Part shown: positions 7,334 through 16,284 of the stretch, one piece after another
How the letters are laid out: the number at the start of each line of letters is the position of its first letter
How positions within the stretch are numbered: the first letter of the stretch is position 1
Assembly: GCF_024609265.1 (NCBI RefSeq)
Contig: NZ_JANHMP010000001.1
Span: 1-64,000, forward strand
Source of the DNA: Geothrix campi
GTDB lineage: Bacteria; Acidobacteriota; Holophagae; Holophagales; Holophagaceae
Direction of reading: 5' to 3'
DNA: 64,000 nucleotides
Program-made: the position numbers and the translations under genes
Notes under the pieces: generated by a model
What the model was told of the DNA's origin: nothing
The model's input: the letters and a program-made list of their open reading frames with translations, nothing else
Databases searched by the model: none

Positions 7334-9644
7334 CCACCACGGCGCCATCGCCGGTCTCCACGCGCCAGCCCGCTGGAACGGCTGACAGGCGCACGCCGGT
7401 GCAGGGGCCCGTGATCCACCAGGAGCTCCCCGCTTGCCGCAGCGTCGCCAGGGTCTCCGGATGCGGGTGCTCGAAGCGGTTGCGCAGACCTGCGGGGATG
7501 ATGGCCACTTCAGGTTCCAGCACTGCCACCCAGGCCGGGTCCGAGGCATTGCGGCTGCCGTGGTGCCCCACTTTCAGCAGGCGATGGGGTCGAGGGCGGG
7601 ATTGGCCGCCTGGATCCCCCAGGTCCATCAGGTCCCGCTCCTGGATGGCGAGGGCATCGCCCATGAGCCAAAGCTCGCGGTCCCGCCAGGTGACGCGGAG
7701 AACGGCCGACACCATGTTGGCGTCGGGCAGGGCATAGGCCCGGGCGGGCCAACGTACGCTGAAGGCCGCCTCGCCTCGGGTCCAGGCATCGCCCCGCAGC
7801 AGGCCCGCGGGGTCCGCTCCAGAGGCAGGACGGAAGGGCGCCCAGGGATCCTCCTCATCGGCGGTGACCGGCACCGAAGTGGAGGCCAGGGGCCAGATGC
7901 GCGCCAGGGTGGCCCAGCCGCCCGCGTGGTCGCCGTGGGCATGGGTGAGCACCAGGTGCACCGGCTCCCGCACCCCCCGGCGGCTGAGGACCCGCGCAAG
8001 CCGTCGCCCGGTCCAGGGGCCGGGCCCGGTGTCGATGAGGGTGGCCTCCCCACCGGGCACCCGCAGTAGCAGGGCATCGCCCTGGCCCACATCCACGGCT
8101 TCCAGCGACAGGGTATCCGCCGCCCGCCCGGTGCCGCGGAAGGCCAGGAGACCGATGGAGGCCGCCACCAGCCCCACGGCCAACGCCCGGGTACGCTGCA
8201 GGCGCCCCTGGAGGTGGGCCAGGGCCAGCCAGCCCAGGGCGAGCAGGAGCCAGGGCCAGAGAAGACCCGTGGCCAGGGGCGCGATGCCCGTGAGGGCCGG
8301 TACCAGACGATCACCCATCCAGGTCAGAACGGTCGCCGCGCCCTGGGTGAGGCCGGGCAGGGGGAGCAGGATCAGCGCCAGGCAGAGGGGCGTGAGGAAG
8401 GCCACCAGGGGCAGTACCAGCAGGTTGGCGAGGATCCCCCACCAGGGCGCTCCTCCATGCAGCAGGGCCAGCAGCGGCAGCGTGGACAGCCAGGGCGCCG
8501 CCAGCCGGGTGAAAGGCAGGGCGAGGCGGCCCAGCAGGGGCGACAGCAGGCCGGCCAGGGGTTCCGCCCCCCACAGCAGGCCCAGCAGGGCCCACCAGGC
8601 CAGCAGGAAACCCGGCTCCACCCCCGCCGCTGGGTGGCCCAGCAACCACAGCAGCAGGGCCAGGTGCAGGCCCGCCACCGGGGGCAGCTTCCAGCCGCTG
8701 GACCGTCCCACGGCCCAGGCGATGCCCATGAAGAGGCCCCGCCACACGGGTGCGGAGAAGCCCACCAGGGCTGAGTAGAGCAGTCCCGCGACCATGGAGC
8801 CCGCCGCGGATCCTCGCAGGCGCAGGCGGCGCAGCAGGGCCTCCACCGCGGCCATCACCAGCGTCACCTGCAGGCCGGACACCACCAGGATGTGGATCGT
8901 GCCGCTTTCGGCGAACACGCTGAAATGGGCCTCGTCCGCAGGCGGGATGCCCAGGGCCAGCGCGCCCCACAGGTCCTTCGCCGTGGGGCCGAGGGGCAGG
9001 GCCTCGAACCGGCGCCGGGCGAAGACTTGCAGGCGCAGTAGCCACGAGGGTTTGGGCGGCCCCAGCGGTTCCATCAGCTGGGCCGAGGCCAGGTGGATGC
9101 GGCGCGGAGCCGCATCGCTGCGGGCTCGCCACAGCGGGCGTTCCGCCAGGAAGACAGGCGCGGGCTGGATGGTGCGCAGCTCGGCGCGCAGGCGCACGGG
9201 GGTGCCGGGCGGGGGTGGTGTCTGGTCGCTACCGGCGGGTAGCGTGAGGGGCAAGGATAGGCCCTTCAACGGTTCGGGGGCGGCTACCTCCAGGCGGCTT
9301 CCCAGCCGCTCGCCCTGGACCGTCCAGGGGGCGTCGATCCTGCCCTCCAGCGCCAGGAAGCCGGCGGGCAGGGCGGTCCCCCAGCGGGCCTTCCGCGCGA
9401 GCCCCAGGAAGGTGAAGCCCGCCAATCCCAGGGCCAGGGGCACCACGGCCCACCGGCGGATCCTGAACAGCGGAAGGGAGAGGAGCCAGGCCAGGAGGCC
9501 GAGCACCACCCATCGGGCCGGCACGGTTCCGTCCCAGCGTTCCGGGACTAGCCAGGGCACGGCGCAGGCCGCGGCCAGGGCCCAGGCCAGGGGCCAGAGC
9601 GAGGCCCCGGACAAGCGCTGCCACAAACTGGATCTGGAGAGCAT
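7302..9644 (-). CDS. comEC: ComEC/Rec2-family DNA internalisation protein
   Basis: ComEC proteins form the inner-membrane channel for single-stranded DNA uptake in natural transformation. This 780-residue protein has N-terminal hydrophobic helices and an OB-like periplasmic part (about 1-190), a long multi-pass competence domain (about 210-500, including FAESGTIHILVVSGLQ), and a C-terminal metallo-beta-lactamase domain with LTHAHGDHAGGW near residue 570. The start at 9644 gives MLSRSSLWQRL, the usual short cytoplasmic lead; extension upstream would run into the next gene's promoter. It is divergent from the NtrC-type regulator. No other competence genes are in view. Confidence 0.93.
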   Translation of the reverse strand: MLSRSSLWQRLSGASLWPLAWALAAACAVPWLVPERWDGTVPARWVVLGLLAWLLSLPLFRIRRWAVVPLALGLAGFTFLGLARKARWGTALPAGFLALEGRIDAPWTVQGERLGSRLEVAAPEPLKGLSLPLTLPAGSDQTPPPPGTPVRLRAELRTIQPAPVFLAERPLWRARSDAAPRRIHLASAQLMEPLGPPKPSWLLRLQVFARRRFEALPLGPTAKDLWGALALGIPPADEAHFSVFAESGTIHILVVSGLQVTLVMAAVEALLRRLRLRGSAAGSMVAGLLYSALVGFSAPVWRGLFMGIAWAVGRSSGWKLPPVAGLHLALLLWLLGHPAAGVEPGFLLAWWALLGLLWGAEPLAGLLSPLLGRLALPFTRLAAPWLSTLPLLALLHGGAPWWGILANLLVLPLVAFLTPLCLALILLPLPGLTQGAATVLTWMGDRLVPALTGIAPLATGLLWPWLLLALGWLALAHLQGRLQRTRALAVGLVAASIGLLAFRGTGRAADTLSLEAVDVGQGDALLLRVPGGEATLIDTGPGPWTGRRLARVLSRRGVREPVHLVLTHAHGDHAGGWATLARIWPLASTSVPVTADEEDPWAPFRPASGADPAGLLRGDAWTRGEAAFSVRWPARAYALPDANMVSAVLRVTWRDRELWLMGDALAIQERDLMDLGDPGGQSRPRPHRLLKVGHHGSRNASDPAWVAVLEPEVAIIPAGLRNRFEHPHPETLATLRQAGSSWWITGPCTGVRLSAVPAGWRVETGDGAVVVTPLRRSPTP

Positions 9645-9710
9645 GGGGGGAAGTCTATCCCGACTGTCCAAACCTTGACAGGGTGCCTCGAGCCCGGGAC
9701 TCTGACAGAT

Positions 9711-11132
9711 ATGAATCCGGCCCGGGCCCTGTTGGTGGACGACGATCCCACCATCCTCGAGGTGGTGGGCACCCTGTTGTCCCGGCATGGGCATGAAGTG
9801 GTGGGTACCGGTTCCGGCCGCCGGGGCGCCCAGTTCCTGAGGAACGAATTCTTCGATCTGGCGGTGGTGGACCTCATGCTCCCGGATCTGAATGGCCTTG
9901 AGTTGGCCCGGGAAGCCGTGGCCAAGCCCGATACGGTGGTGGTGGTCCTGTCGGGATCCACCTCGGTGGAGACGGCGCTCCAGGCCATGCGCATGGGCAT
10001 CTATGACTACGTGCCCAAGCCCTTCCGCACGGAGGAACTGGAGCACACGCTGCTGCGGGCCATCGAGAAATCGCAGCTGAACCAGGAGAACAAGCGGTTG
10101 CGGGAGCAGATCCAGGGACAGGCGTCAGGCCCCCAGATGGTGGGCTGTTCCGATACCTGGCAGAAACTCCAGGCCCTGCTCAGGCGGGTGGCGCCCTCGC
10201 CCTCCACGGTGCTGATCATGGGGCCTTCGGGCACCGGGAAGGAACTGGCGGCCCGCGCCATCCACCAGTGGAGCCCACGGTCCCAGGGCCCCTTCGTGCC
10301 CATCCACTGCGGCGCCATCCCGGAGACGCTGCTGGAGGACGAACTGTTCGGCCACGTGCGGGGCGCCTACACGGACGCCCGCACGGACCGCCCAGGCCGC
10401 TTCCAGCAGGCGGAAGGCGGCACCCTGTTCCTGGACGAGATCGGCACCATGCCCCTCAGCCTGCAGGTGAAGCTGCTGCGGGTGATCCAGGAGCGGGAGT
10501 TCACTCCGCTGGGGTCCTCCCGCACCCTGAAGGCCGACTTCCGGATCGTGGCGGCCACCAACGAGGATCTGGGCAGCCTCGTGGAGCAGAAGCGGTTCCG
10601 GGAGGACCTGTTCTACCGCCTGAATGTGATCCCCGTGCAGATCCACCCCTTGCGCGAGCACCCCCAGGACATCCCGGTGCTGGTGGCCCACTTCCTCCGC
10701 AAGTTCGCCCGGGAGCTGAACCTGCCCCTCAAGCAGGTGGAGCCCGCCGCTCTCCAGGCCATGGAAGCCTACGCCTGGCCCGGCAACGTGCGCGAGCTGG
10801 AGAACGCCGTGGAGCGGGCCATGGCCCTGGGTTCCGATCCCGACCGGCTGCTGCACCAGGATCTCCCGGCCTCGGTGGCCGGGCTGCTGCCTTCCCCGGC
10901 CTTCCCGCGGCTGCCCCAGAACCAGGACCTGGGCCGTTTCCTGGAGGACCTGGAACGCCACCTGGTTCTCGAAGCACTCCGGGCCACGGGTTGGAACAAG
11001 AGTGAATCGGCCCGGCGTCTCGGCATGCGCCGCACCACCCTGCTGCACCGCCTCCGGGCCCTGGGCATCTCCCTGGATCCCCAGGTGGACATGGCGGAAC
11101 CTGCCCCCGCTGCGGAGACTCCCGATGCGTAA
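9711..11132 (+). CDS. Sigma54-dependent NtrC-family response regulator
   Basis: A 473-residue transcriptional activator. A receiver domain occupies about 1-118 with phosphoacceptor Asp54 in VVDLMLPD and the conserved Lys in YVPKPF. The AAA+ domain (about 140-375) has Walker A GPSGTGKE and Walker B LFLDEIG. A Fis-type helix-turn-helix sits at the end ([16 protein letters not shown]). The sigma54-contact loop reads GAYTDA instead of the consensus GAFTGA, with Asp replacing the second Gly. There is no kinase gene beside it, so its sensor is probably elsewhere. Its stop overlaps the start of the following exported protein, suggesting an operon. Confidence 0.93.
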   Translation: MNPARALLVDDDPTILEVVGTLLSRHGHEVVGTGSGRRGAQFLRNEFFDLAVVDLMLPDLNGLELAREAVAKPDTVVVVLSGSTSVETALQAMRMGIYDYVPKPFRTEELEHTLLRAIEKSQLNQENKRLREQIQGQASGPQMVGCSDTWQKLQALLRRVAPSPSTVLIMGPSGTGKELAARAIHQWSPRSQGPFVPIHCGAIPETLLEDELFGHVRGAYTDARTDRPGRFQQAEGGTLFLDEIGTMPLSLQVKLLRVIQEREFTPLGSSRTLKADFRIVAATNEDLGSLVEQKRFREDLFYRLNVIPVQIHPLREHPQDIPVLVAHFLRKFARELNLPLKQVEPAALQAMEAYAWPGNVRELENAVERAMALGSDPDRLLHQDLPASVAGLLPSPAFPRLPQNQDLGRFLEDLERHLVLEALRATGWNKSESARRLGMRRTTLLHRLRALGISLDPQVDMAEPAPAAETPDA

Positions 11133-11793
11133 CCCGAACAGCGCCATCCTGGCCCTGGCACTGGCCTGTCTTCCGCTGGGGGCCTGGTCGCCCAAGGTCC
11201 ACGAGGCCCAGACAGCCAAGGCCGTCCGCCTGCTGCCCCGGGGAATGGCCGCCTTGCTGCGGGCCCACCCCCAAGAACTGCTGGAGGGCGCCCGCGGCGT
11301 GGCCAATGACCAGCCCCCCACGGCGGAGCAGGTGGAGGCCCAGTTCCGCACGGTACTTCGTCTCAGCGAGGAACACCGCCGACCCGAGGACATCGTCCGC
11401 GATCTGGGCGTGCTGGCGCACATGGCCCAGCTGCTGACGGATCCCTCCGCCACGGAAGGCCTGAGCCCGCTCCGGGAGAGCTTCGAGGCCTATGCGGACC
11501 AGAACCTGGCCCATCTGCTGGTGACCCAGGAACCGTACTGGGCCGCCACGGGCAGCCTGGATCCAGCACCGGCCCTCCGCCGCCTCCTGGCCACCAAGCT
11601 GGAACGGAACCGCCGACTCCGGGAGAACTTCGATGAAAGTGGCGGTCGCCGCATCGGTCCGTGGGACGACCTGTCCGTTCCCTTCGCCCAGCTCCAGCTG
11701 GCTTTTTCCAACGGTGTCCACGCCACCGCCAACCTCTGGATCCTCGCTTGGCGGGTGGCTGGCGACCAGTGGGAAATACCTTCCCAGCCTTGA
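11125..11793 (+). CDS. Exported protein, possibly zinc-dependent phospholipase C/S1-P1 nuclease-like
   Basis: A 222-residue protein with a signal peptide ([20 protein letters not shown], cleavage before WSPKVH). Mature S1/P1 nucleases and zinc-dependent phospholipases C begin with Trp followed by a nearby His, and both carry a downstream His in helices. Here the sequence has WSPKVHEAQ, DLGVLAHMAQLLTDPS and SNGVHATANLW, which fits that all-helical trinuclear zinc fold in outline, but the match is weak and I would not assert an activity. The ATG overlaps the stop of the upstream regulator by eight bases, so the two are probably coexpressed. Confidence 0.7.
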   Translation: MRNPNSAILALALACLPLGAWSPKVHEAQTAKAVRLLPRGMAALLRAHPQELLEGARGVANDQPPTAEQVEAQFRTVLRLSEEHRRPEDIVRDLGVLAHMAQLLTDPSATEGLSPLRESFEAYADQNLAHLLVTQEPYWAATGSLDPAPALRRLLATKLERNRRLRENFDESGGRRIGPWDDLSVPFAQLQLAFSNGVHATANLWILAWRVAGDQWEIPSQP

Positions 11794-11892
11794 GGGGCAC
11801 GGGGAGGGATCGCGCTCGATCCCTGTTACCCGCTTGGGCTAGGCGAATCGCGACTTTCGGGCTATCGTTCCAACCATCCCTCTGGAGAAGTC

Positions 11893-13716
11893 ATGGGCAC
11901 TTACACCCGCCTCGGGTCCTACCTCCTGGCCTCCGAACTGGCCACTGATCCTTTCGGTTCGGTCCATCGGGCCGTGGTCATCGCCGGCAGCAACTTCGAT
12001 CGCCACATGCTGGTGCGGACCTTCTCGGAGGAGCTGTTCCAGGCAGGTATGAACACGCGCCTGGCCGAGGCCGGCCGTGTGGTGCCCCTGCTCGGCGGCG
12101 CCCGCATCTACGGCCTCGGCTACCGGCTGGAAACCAGCAAGGCCCCTCACGTGGCCTGGGACTACGTGCCTGGCCGCAGCCTCGCCCAGCTCATCGAGAA
12201 GGCGAAGCAGGAGCAGATCCCCTTCGGCGTGGATCACGCGCTGACCGTCATCCAGGGGGTGGCCCAGGCCATCGTGCAGATGCAGGCCAAGGGCGTCAGC
12301 CACGGGGTGCTGAGCCCCTACAGCGTGTGGGTGAGCTTCGAGGGGGCCACGCAGGTCGTGGACGCGCCTTTCGCCGCCCTCGCCAAGAGCATGCTGGCCA
12401 AGGCCCCCATGGCGAAGCGTAAGCTCGCCCCCTACCTCCAGGGCCCCGAGAACGACGCCCTCCAGCAGGATCTCTTCGCCCTGGGCGCGGTGCTCTATGA
12501 GCTCCTCACGTTCGAGAAGCTGCCCGTCGGCGGCGACCTCCAGGCCACCCTGGACCAGGCCACCCTCAAGGCCGCCCAGGAAGAGGCGTCCCTGCCCGCG
12601 GAGATCCGCGCCTTCCTCGGCCGCCTGCTGTTGGGCCGCCAGCCCTTCCCCACGGTCGAAGCCTTCAGCACCGAACTCGAGCGCGTCCTCTACGACGGCG
12701 AGTACAGCCCCACCACCTTCAACATGGCCTTCTTCATGCACACGCTTTTCCGGGAGGAGAACGACCGGGATGCCGTGGCCATGAAGGCGGAGCAGGGCGA
12801 CAACTTCCTCGCTTACACCGCCGCCGGCGAAAGCCTGCGCAGCGGCGCCACGCGCGTGGAACACATCGACGGCCACGCCGATGAACAGGCCAACCAGAAG
12901 AACAAGACCGTCCTCATCGGCGGCGGCCTCGCCGCGGTGGTGATCCTGGGCCTGGGCTATATGTTCTTCGGCCGTCCCAAGGTGGACCCGGCGATCCAGG
13001 CGCAGCTGGTGGAGTTCCAGCGGATCAAGGCCGAGATGGAGCAGCAGAAGGCCGACCTCGACGCCAAGGCCCGGGCCGAGGCTGACAAGACCGCCCAGCT
13101 CCAGAAGCAGCTCGGCGAGACCAAGTCCGCTGAGGAGAAGGCGAAGATCCAGAAGCAGCTCGAGGAGAACCAGCAGCGCAAGCAGGACCTTGAGCGGCAG
13201 CAGAAGGCCGCTGAACAGCGGCTGGCCGACCAGCGGCAGGCCGAGCAGAAGCTGGCCGAACAGAAGCGGGCCACCGAGACCAAGGTGGCCGCAGCGCCAC
13301 CGGTACCGGAGGCGCCCAAGCCCCAGCCCATGCAGGACGCCCTGCGCCAGGCCGCGGTGCCCACGCCCCAGTCCGTGCCCACGCCTCAGGCTCCCGCAGC
13401 CCAGCTGGCGGCCTCGACAGCCAATGACCAGCCGGCCCGGGTCATGAACCAGATCGTGCCAGTCTTCCCCCTCCGCGCCGTCCAGATGCGGTGGGAGGCG
13501 AACCTGGACCACTTCGTGCGCCTGAAAGTGTTCGTGGGTGAGCAGGGCCAGCCCCTGAAGGTGTCCGTGATCGAAGGGGTGTCCGGGGCCTTCGGTTTCG
13601 ACGAAGCGGCCATCGAAGCGGCCAACAAGTCCACCTTCAGCCCTGCCATCCGCAACGGCAGGCCCGTGCGTGGCTGGACGCCCGAGATCATCTACAAGTT
13701 CCCCAAGCGCCGCTGA
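11893..13716 (+). CDS. Pseudokinase-transmembrane-TonB C-terminal fusion protein
   Basis: A 607-residue envelope protein. Residues 1 to about 270 resemble a Ser/Thr protein kinase fold (VPGRSLAQLIEKA and DLFALGAVLYELLTF are typical lobes), but catalytic residues are missing: Arg42 stands where the ATP-anchoring Lys is expected, the HRD loop reads HGVLSP (His137, Val139 in place of Asp), and the DFG position reads VDAPFA. A single membrane helix lies near 339-360, then a long Lys/Gln/Glu/Ala-rich coiled coil (about 370-470), a Pro/Ala linker, and a TonB C-terminal domain (about 515-607; VSVIEGVSGAFGFDEAAI). It may couple a cytoplasmic sensory domain to periplasmic contact with outer-membrane partners. 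Confidence 0.85.
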   Translation: MGTYTRLGSYLLASELATDPFGSVHRAVVIAGSNFDRHMLVRTFSEELFQAGMNTRLAEAGRVVPLLGGARIYGLGYRLETSKAPHVAWDYVPGRSLAQLIEKAKQEQIPFGVDHALTVIQGVAQAIVQMQAKGVSHGVLSPYSVWVSFEGATQVVDAPFAALAKSMLAKAPMAKRKLAPYLQGPENDALQQDLFALGAVLYELLTFEKLPVGGDLQATLDQATLKAAQEEASLPAEIRAFLGRLLLGRQPFPTVEAFSTELERVLYDGEYSPTTFNMAFFMHTLFREENDRDAVAMKAEQGDNFLAYTAAGESLRSGATRVEHIDGHADEQANQKNKTVLIGGGLAAVVILGLGYMFFGRPKVDPAIQAQLVEFQRIKAEMEQQKADLDAKARAEADKTAQLQKQLGETKSAEEKAKIQKQLEENQQRKQDLERQQKAAEQRLADQRQAEQKLAEQKRATETKVAAAPPVPEAPKPQPMQDALRQAAVPTPQSVPTPQAPAAQLAASTANDQPARVMNQIVPVFPLRAVQMRWEANLDHFVRLKVFVGEQGQPLKVSVIEGVSGAFGFDEAAIEAANKSTFSPAIRNGRPVRGWTPEIIYKFPKRR

Positions 13717-13770
13717 TTGCTCCGGGGGGACCGCCTGCTCGCGTTGCTCGCGATGTCCCCCGGACCCCCG

Positions 13771-13801
13771 CTTCGCGGGTCGGGAAACCCGCCCCGCGAA
13801 G
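13771..13801. repeat. Strong GC-rich hairpin between convergent genes
   Basis: CTTCGCGGG (13771-13779) pairs with CCCGCGAAG (13793-13801), and CGGG/CCCG extends the stem inward around AAA. It lies in the 126-base spacer between the TonB fusion gene and rnhA. It could help terminate transcription from both sides or be a small repeat element. Confidence 0.5.
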
Positions 13802-13820
13802 CCGCTACTCCACCGCCGAA

Positions 13821-13844
13821 GGACCGCCTACAAGCGGTCCTTCT
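13821..13844 (+). terminator. Terminator-like hairpin upstream of rnhA stop
   Basis: GGACCGC (13821-13827) and GCGGTCC (13834-13840) form a seven-base stem with a CTACAA loop, followed by TTCT. It is placed to terminate the TonB-fusion gene; the T-tract is short. Confidence 0.5.
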
Positions 13845-14286
13845 ACGTTAAGGATTGCGCCGCCGCGTTGGCCAGGCGGTCCACCCGCTCGTTCTCCGCG
13901 TGCCCGGCGTGGCCCTTCACCCAGCGGGCCTCCACGTGGTGCCGGGCAAGCTGGGCGTCCAGCGCCTGCCAGAGATCCGCGTTGAGCACGGGCTTGCCAT
14001 CGGCCTTCTTCCAGCCGCGCCGCTTCCAGTCCTTCAGCCAGGTCGTGATGCCCTTCACCACGTACTGGCTGTCGCTCTGAAGCAGCACCTGGCAGGGCTT
14101 GGTGAGCGCCTCCAGCCCGCGGATGGCGGCCGTCAGCTCCATGCGGTTGTTGGTGGTATCCACCTCGGAGCCCGAGCCTTCCTTCTCCTGGATGCCGCCG
14201 GTCAGGTGGACACGGAGCAGGTACCCCCAGCCGCCCGGACCGGGGTTACCTAGACACGCGCCATCGCAGTAGAGCTCGATCTTCAT
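13843..14286 (-). CDS. rnhA: Ribonuclease HI
   Basis: Ribonuclease HI cleaves the RNA strand of RNA-DNA hybrids, clearing R-loops and primers. The 147-residue protein matches the E. coli enzyme length and begins [20 protein letters not shown]. The four catalytic carboxylates are visible as Asp8, Glu50 (NRMELTAA), Asp72 (QSDSQYV) and Asp135 (ERVDRLA), with the KGHAGHAEN loop that includes the catalytic His. The start overlaps the end of the upstream lat gene by four bases, so both are likely on one transcript. Confidence 0.97.
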   Translation of the reverse strand: MKIELYCDGACLGNPGPGGWGYLLRVHLTGGIQEKEGSGSEVDTTNNRMELTAAIRGLEALTKPCQVLLQSDSQYVVKGITTWLKDWKRRGWKKADGKPVLNADLWQALDAQLARHHVEARWVKGHAGHAENERVDRLANAAAQSLT

Positions 14287-15623
14287 CCCACCAGGGTAGG
14301 GGATGTGGCGGCCACCTGTGCCACAGCCTTGCGGAGCAGCTCCACGCCCAGGTCCAGATCCGGCGTCGTGAGGTTCATGGCGGGGCGGAAGCGCAGCCCC
14401 TTCTCGCCGGTGGAGAGGACCATCATGCCCAGCTCGTGGCCCTTGGCCACCACGGCATTGCGCAACTCCGGCGTGGCGATGTCCAGGGCGCAGAAGAGCC
14501 CGCGGCCGCGGGGGTTCGCGGTGAACTCTGGGAAATCGCGGTGGATCTCCTGGAGGCCCTTGAGCAGGCGCTCGCCCTGCTTCACGCCGTGGTCCAGCAG
14601 GTTCTCCTCGCGGATGACGTCGATGATGCGCGTGCCGCGCACCATGTCCACCAGGTTGCCGCCCCAGGTGCTGTTGATGCGGCTGGGCACCTTGAAGACG
14701 CCCTCCACCTCATCCAGGCGCCGGCCCGCGGCGATGCCGCAGGTCTGGGCCTTCTTGCCGAAGGCGATGATGTCGGGCTGCACGTCGAACCACTGGTGGG
14801 CCCACCACTTGCCCGTGGCGCCGAAACCCGTTTGCACTTCGTCGAAGATCAGCAGGAAATCATGACGATCCGCCAGGACGCGAAGCTTCTTCAGGAATTC
14901 GCCCCGGAAGTGGTTGTCGCCGCCCTCGCCCTGGATGGGCTCGACGATGAGGCAGGCGATGTCATCCGGATCCTTGGCCACGACGGCCTCGATGGCGGCG
15001 ATGGATTCAGCCTCGGCCGCCTCGATCTTGGCCAGGTCCATGGGGAACGTCAGCTTGGGGTTCGGCACCCGGGGCCAGGGGAACTTGGGGAAGTACTGGT
15101 GCTTGCGGGGATCCGCCGTGTTGGTGAGGCTCAGGGTGTAGCCGCTGCGGCCGTGGAAGGCCTCGCGGAAGTGGATGACTTGCGAGCCCTTCTCGCCCTT
15201 GCCCGCCGCCAGGTTCTTGCGCACCTTCCAGTCGAAGGCCGCCTTCAGGGCGTTCTCCACCGCCAGGGCGCCACCGTCGATCCAGAAGAGGTGGGGCAGG
15301 TAGTCCGGCGCCGCGTGGGTGCCGAAGGCCTCCACCCACTCCGCGAAGGCCGTGGTGTAGATGTCCGAGTTGGCGGGCTTGTTGACGGCGATCTCGCCCA
15401 GGCGCTGCACGAATTCCGGTTCCCGCAGGCGCGGGTGGTTGTGGCCCAGCGGCGTCGTGGCGAAGAAGGTGTAGAAATCGAGGTACTTGCGGCCGTCCCG
15501 GGCATCCACGATCCAGGAGCCATGGGATTTCTCCAGGTCCATCACCAGATGGAACCCGTCCACCAGCATGTGGCGGCCGAGGGTGTCGAAAACGGCATTC
15601 GGATCAACGTGCAGACTGGACAT
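14283..15623 (-). CDS. lat: L-lysine 6-transaminase (PLP-dependent class III aminotransferase)
   Basis: This enzyme moves the epsilon-amino group of lysine to 2-oxoglutarate, giving allysine (piperideine-6-carboxylate) and glutamate. The 446-residue sequence has the class-III fold: [14 protein letters not shown] near the N-terminus, [18 protein letters not shown] in the PLP-binding region, [19 protein letters not shown] and the FGKKAQ lysine that forms the PLP Schiff base. The dedicated [21 protein letters not shown] block separates it from ornithine and acetylornithine transaminases. Known homologues act in lysine catabolism or beta-lactam precursor supply. Here it overlaps rnhA, and no other lysine-degradation gene is adjacent. 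Confidence 0.9.
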   Translation of the reverse strand: MSSLHVDPNAVFDTLGRHMLVDGFHLVMDLEKSHGSWIVDARDGRKYLDFYTFFATTPLGHNHPRLREPEFVQRLGEIAVNKPANSDIYTTAFAEWVEAFGTHAAPDYLPHLFWIDGGALAVENALKAAFDWKVRKNLAAGKGEKGSQVIHFREAFHGRSGYTLSLTNTADPRKHQYFPKFPWPRVPNPKLTFPMDLAKIEAAEAESIAAIEAVVAKDPDDIACLIVEPIQGEGGDNHFRGEFLKKLRVLADRHDFLLIFDEVQTGFGATGKWWAHQWFDVQPDIIAFGKKAQTCGIAAGRRLDEVEGVFKVPSRINSTWGGNLVDMVRGTRIIDVIREENLLDHGVKQGERLLKGLQEIHRDFPEFTANPRGRGLFCALDIATPELRNAVVAKGHELGMMVLSTGEKGLRFRPAMNLTTPDLDLGVELLRKAVAQVAATSPTLVG

Positions 15624-15677
15624 GGCAAACCCCTGGAAACGGTTCAGTGTATGGTTGGGATCGAAGCGGAGACACGC

Positions 15678-16112
15678 ATGATTCCCTGGATATCGGTTCA
15701 GGAAGCGCCTCTGGAGGCGATGGCTTTACGAAGTGTCATGGAGGACCCCCATGCCGGGGCCCTCGTCCTCTTCGAAGGCCGGGCCCGGGACCACCACGAA
15801 GGCCGCCCCGTGCTGGAGCTGGCCTACGAGGCCTATGTCCCCATGGCGGAGAAGGAACTGGGCCTCCTGAGGGAGAAGGCCATCGAGCGCTACGGCCTCA
15901 CCCGCTGCGCCATCCACCATCGCATCGGCGTGGTGCCCCTCACCGAGGCCGCCGTCATCGTCGCCACCAGCAGCGCCCACCGCGCCGAGAGCTTCCAGGC
16001 CGCCGCCTGGATCATGGACGAGATCAAGCAGCGCGTGCCCATCTGGAAGCGCGAGCGCTACAGGGATGGCAGCGAAAGCTGGGTGGAGTGCACGCACCGG
16101 TTCCAGATGTAG
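15678..16112 (+). CDS. moaE: Molybdopterin synthase catalytic subunit
   Basis: MoaE, with thiocarboxylated MoaD, inserts the dithiolene sulfurs into precursor Z to make molybdopterin. The 144-residue protein contains the family blocks GALVLFEGRARDHHEG, LAYEAYVPMAEKEL, HRIGVVPLTEAAVIV and the C-terminal VPIWKRERYRDGSESWVE with the active-site lysine. ATG 15678 gives MIPWISVQ; an upstream in-frame extension would overlap the divergent lat promoter. No moaD is adjacent, so the partner must be encoded elsewhere. Confidence 0.93.
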   Translation: MIPWISVQEAPLEAMALRSVMEDPHAGALVLFEGRARDHHEGRPVLELAYEAYVPMAEKELGLLREKAIERYGLTRCAIHHRIGVVPLTEAAVIVATSSAHRAESFQAAAWIMDEIKQRVPIWKRERYRDGSESWVECTHRFQM

Positions 16113-16118
16113 GGACTG

Positions 16119-16219
16119 GAACCGCGAAAAACACGAAAATGCGCGAAAAGGGGCTGGGCCACCCCTCTGAAGCAACGGCTTTCGCGCGCCCGAAGGGCGA
16201 TTCGTGCTTTTCGCGGTTC
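16119..16219. repeat. MITE-like nested inverted repeat
   Basis: GAACCGCGAAAAACACGAA (16119-16137) is matched by its reverse complement at 16201-16219 with one mismatch. A second inner pair, GCGCGAAA (16141-16148) and TTTCGCGC (16180-16187), continues the structure. The roughly 100-base element has no coding content and fills the spacer between moaE and imuB. It looks like a small palindromic intergenic repeat. Confidence 0.7.
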
Positions 16220-16284
16220 AGGTTTTTCTGGCTGGTTGATTTTCGCTAAAAATTCGCCATACTTGGATCCCCCAGGAGGATCCG

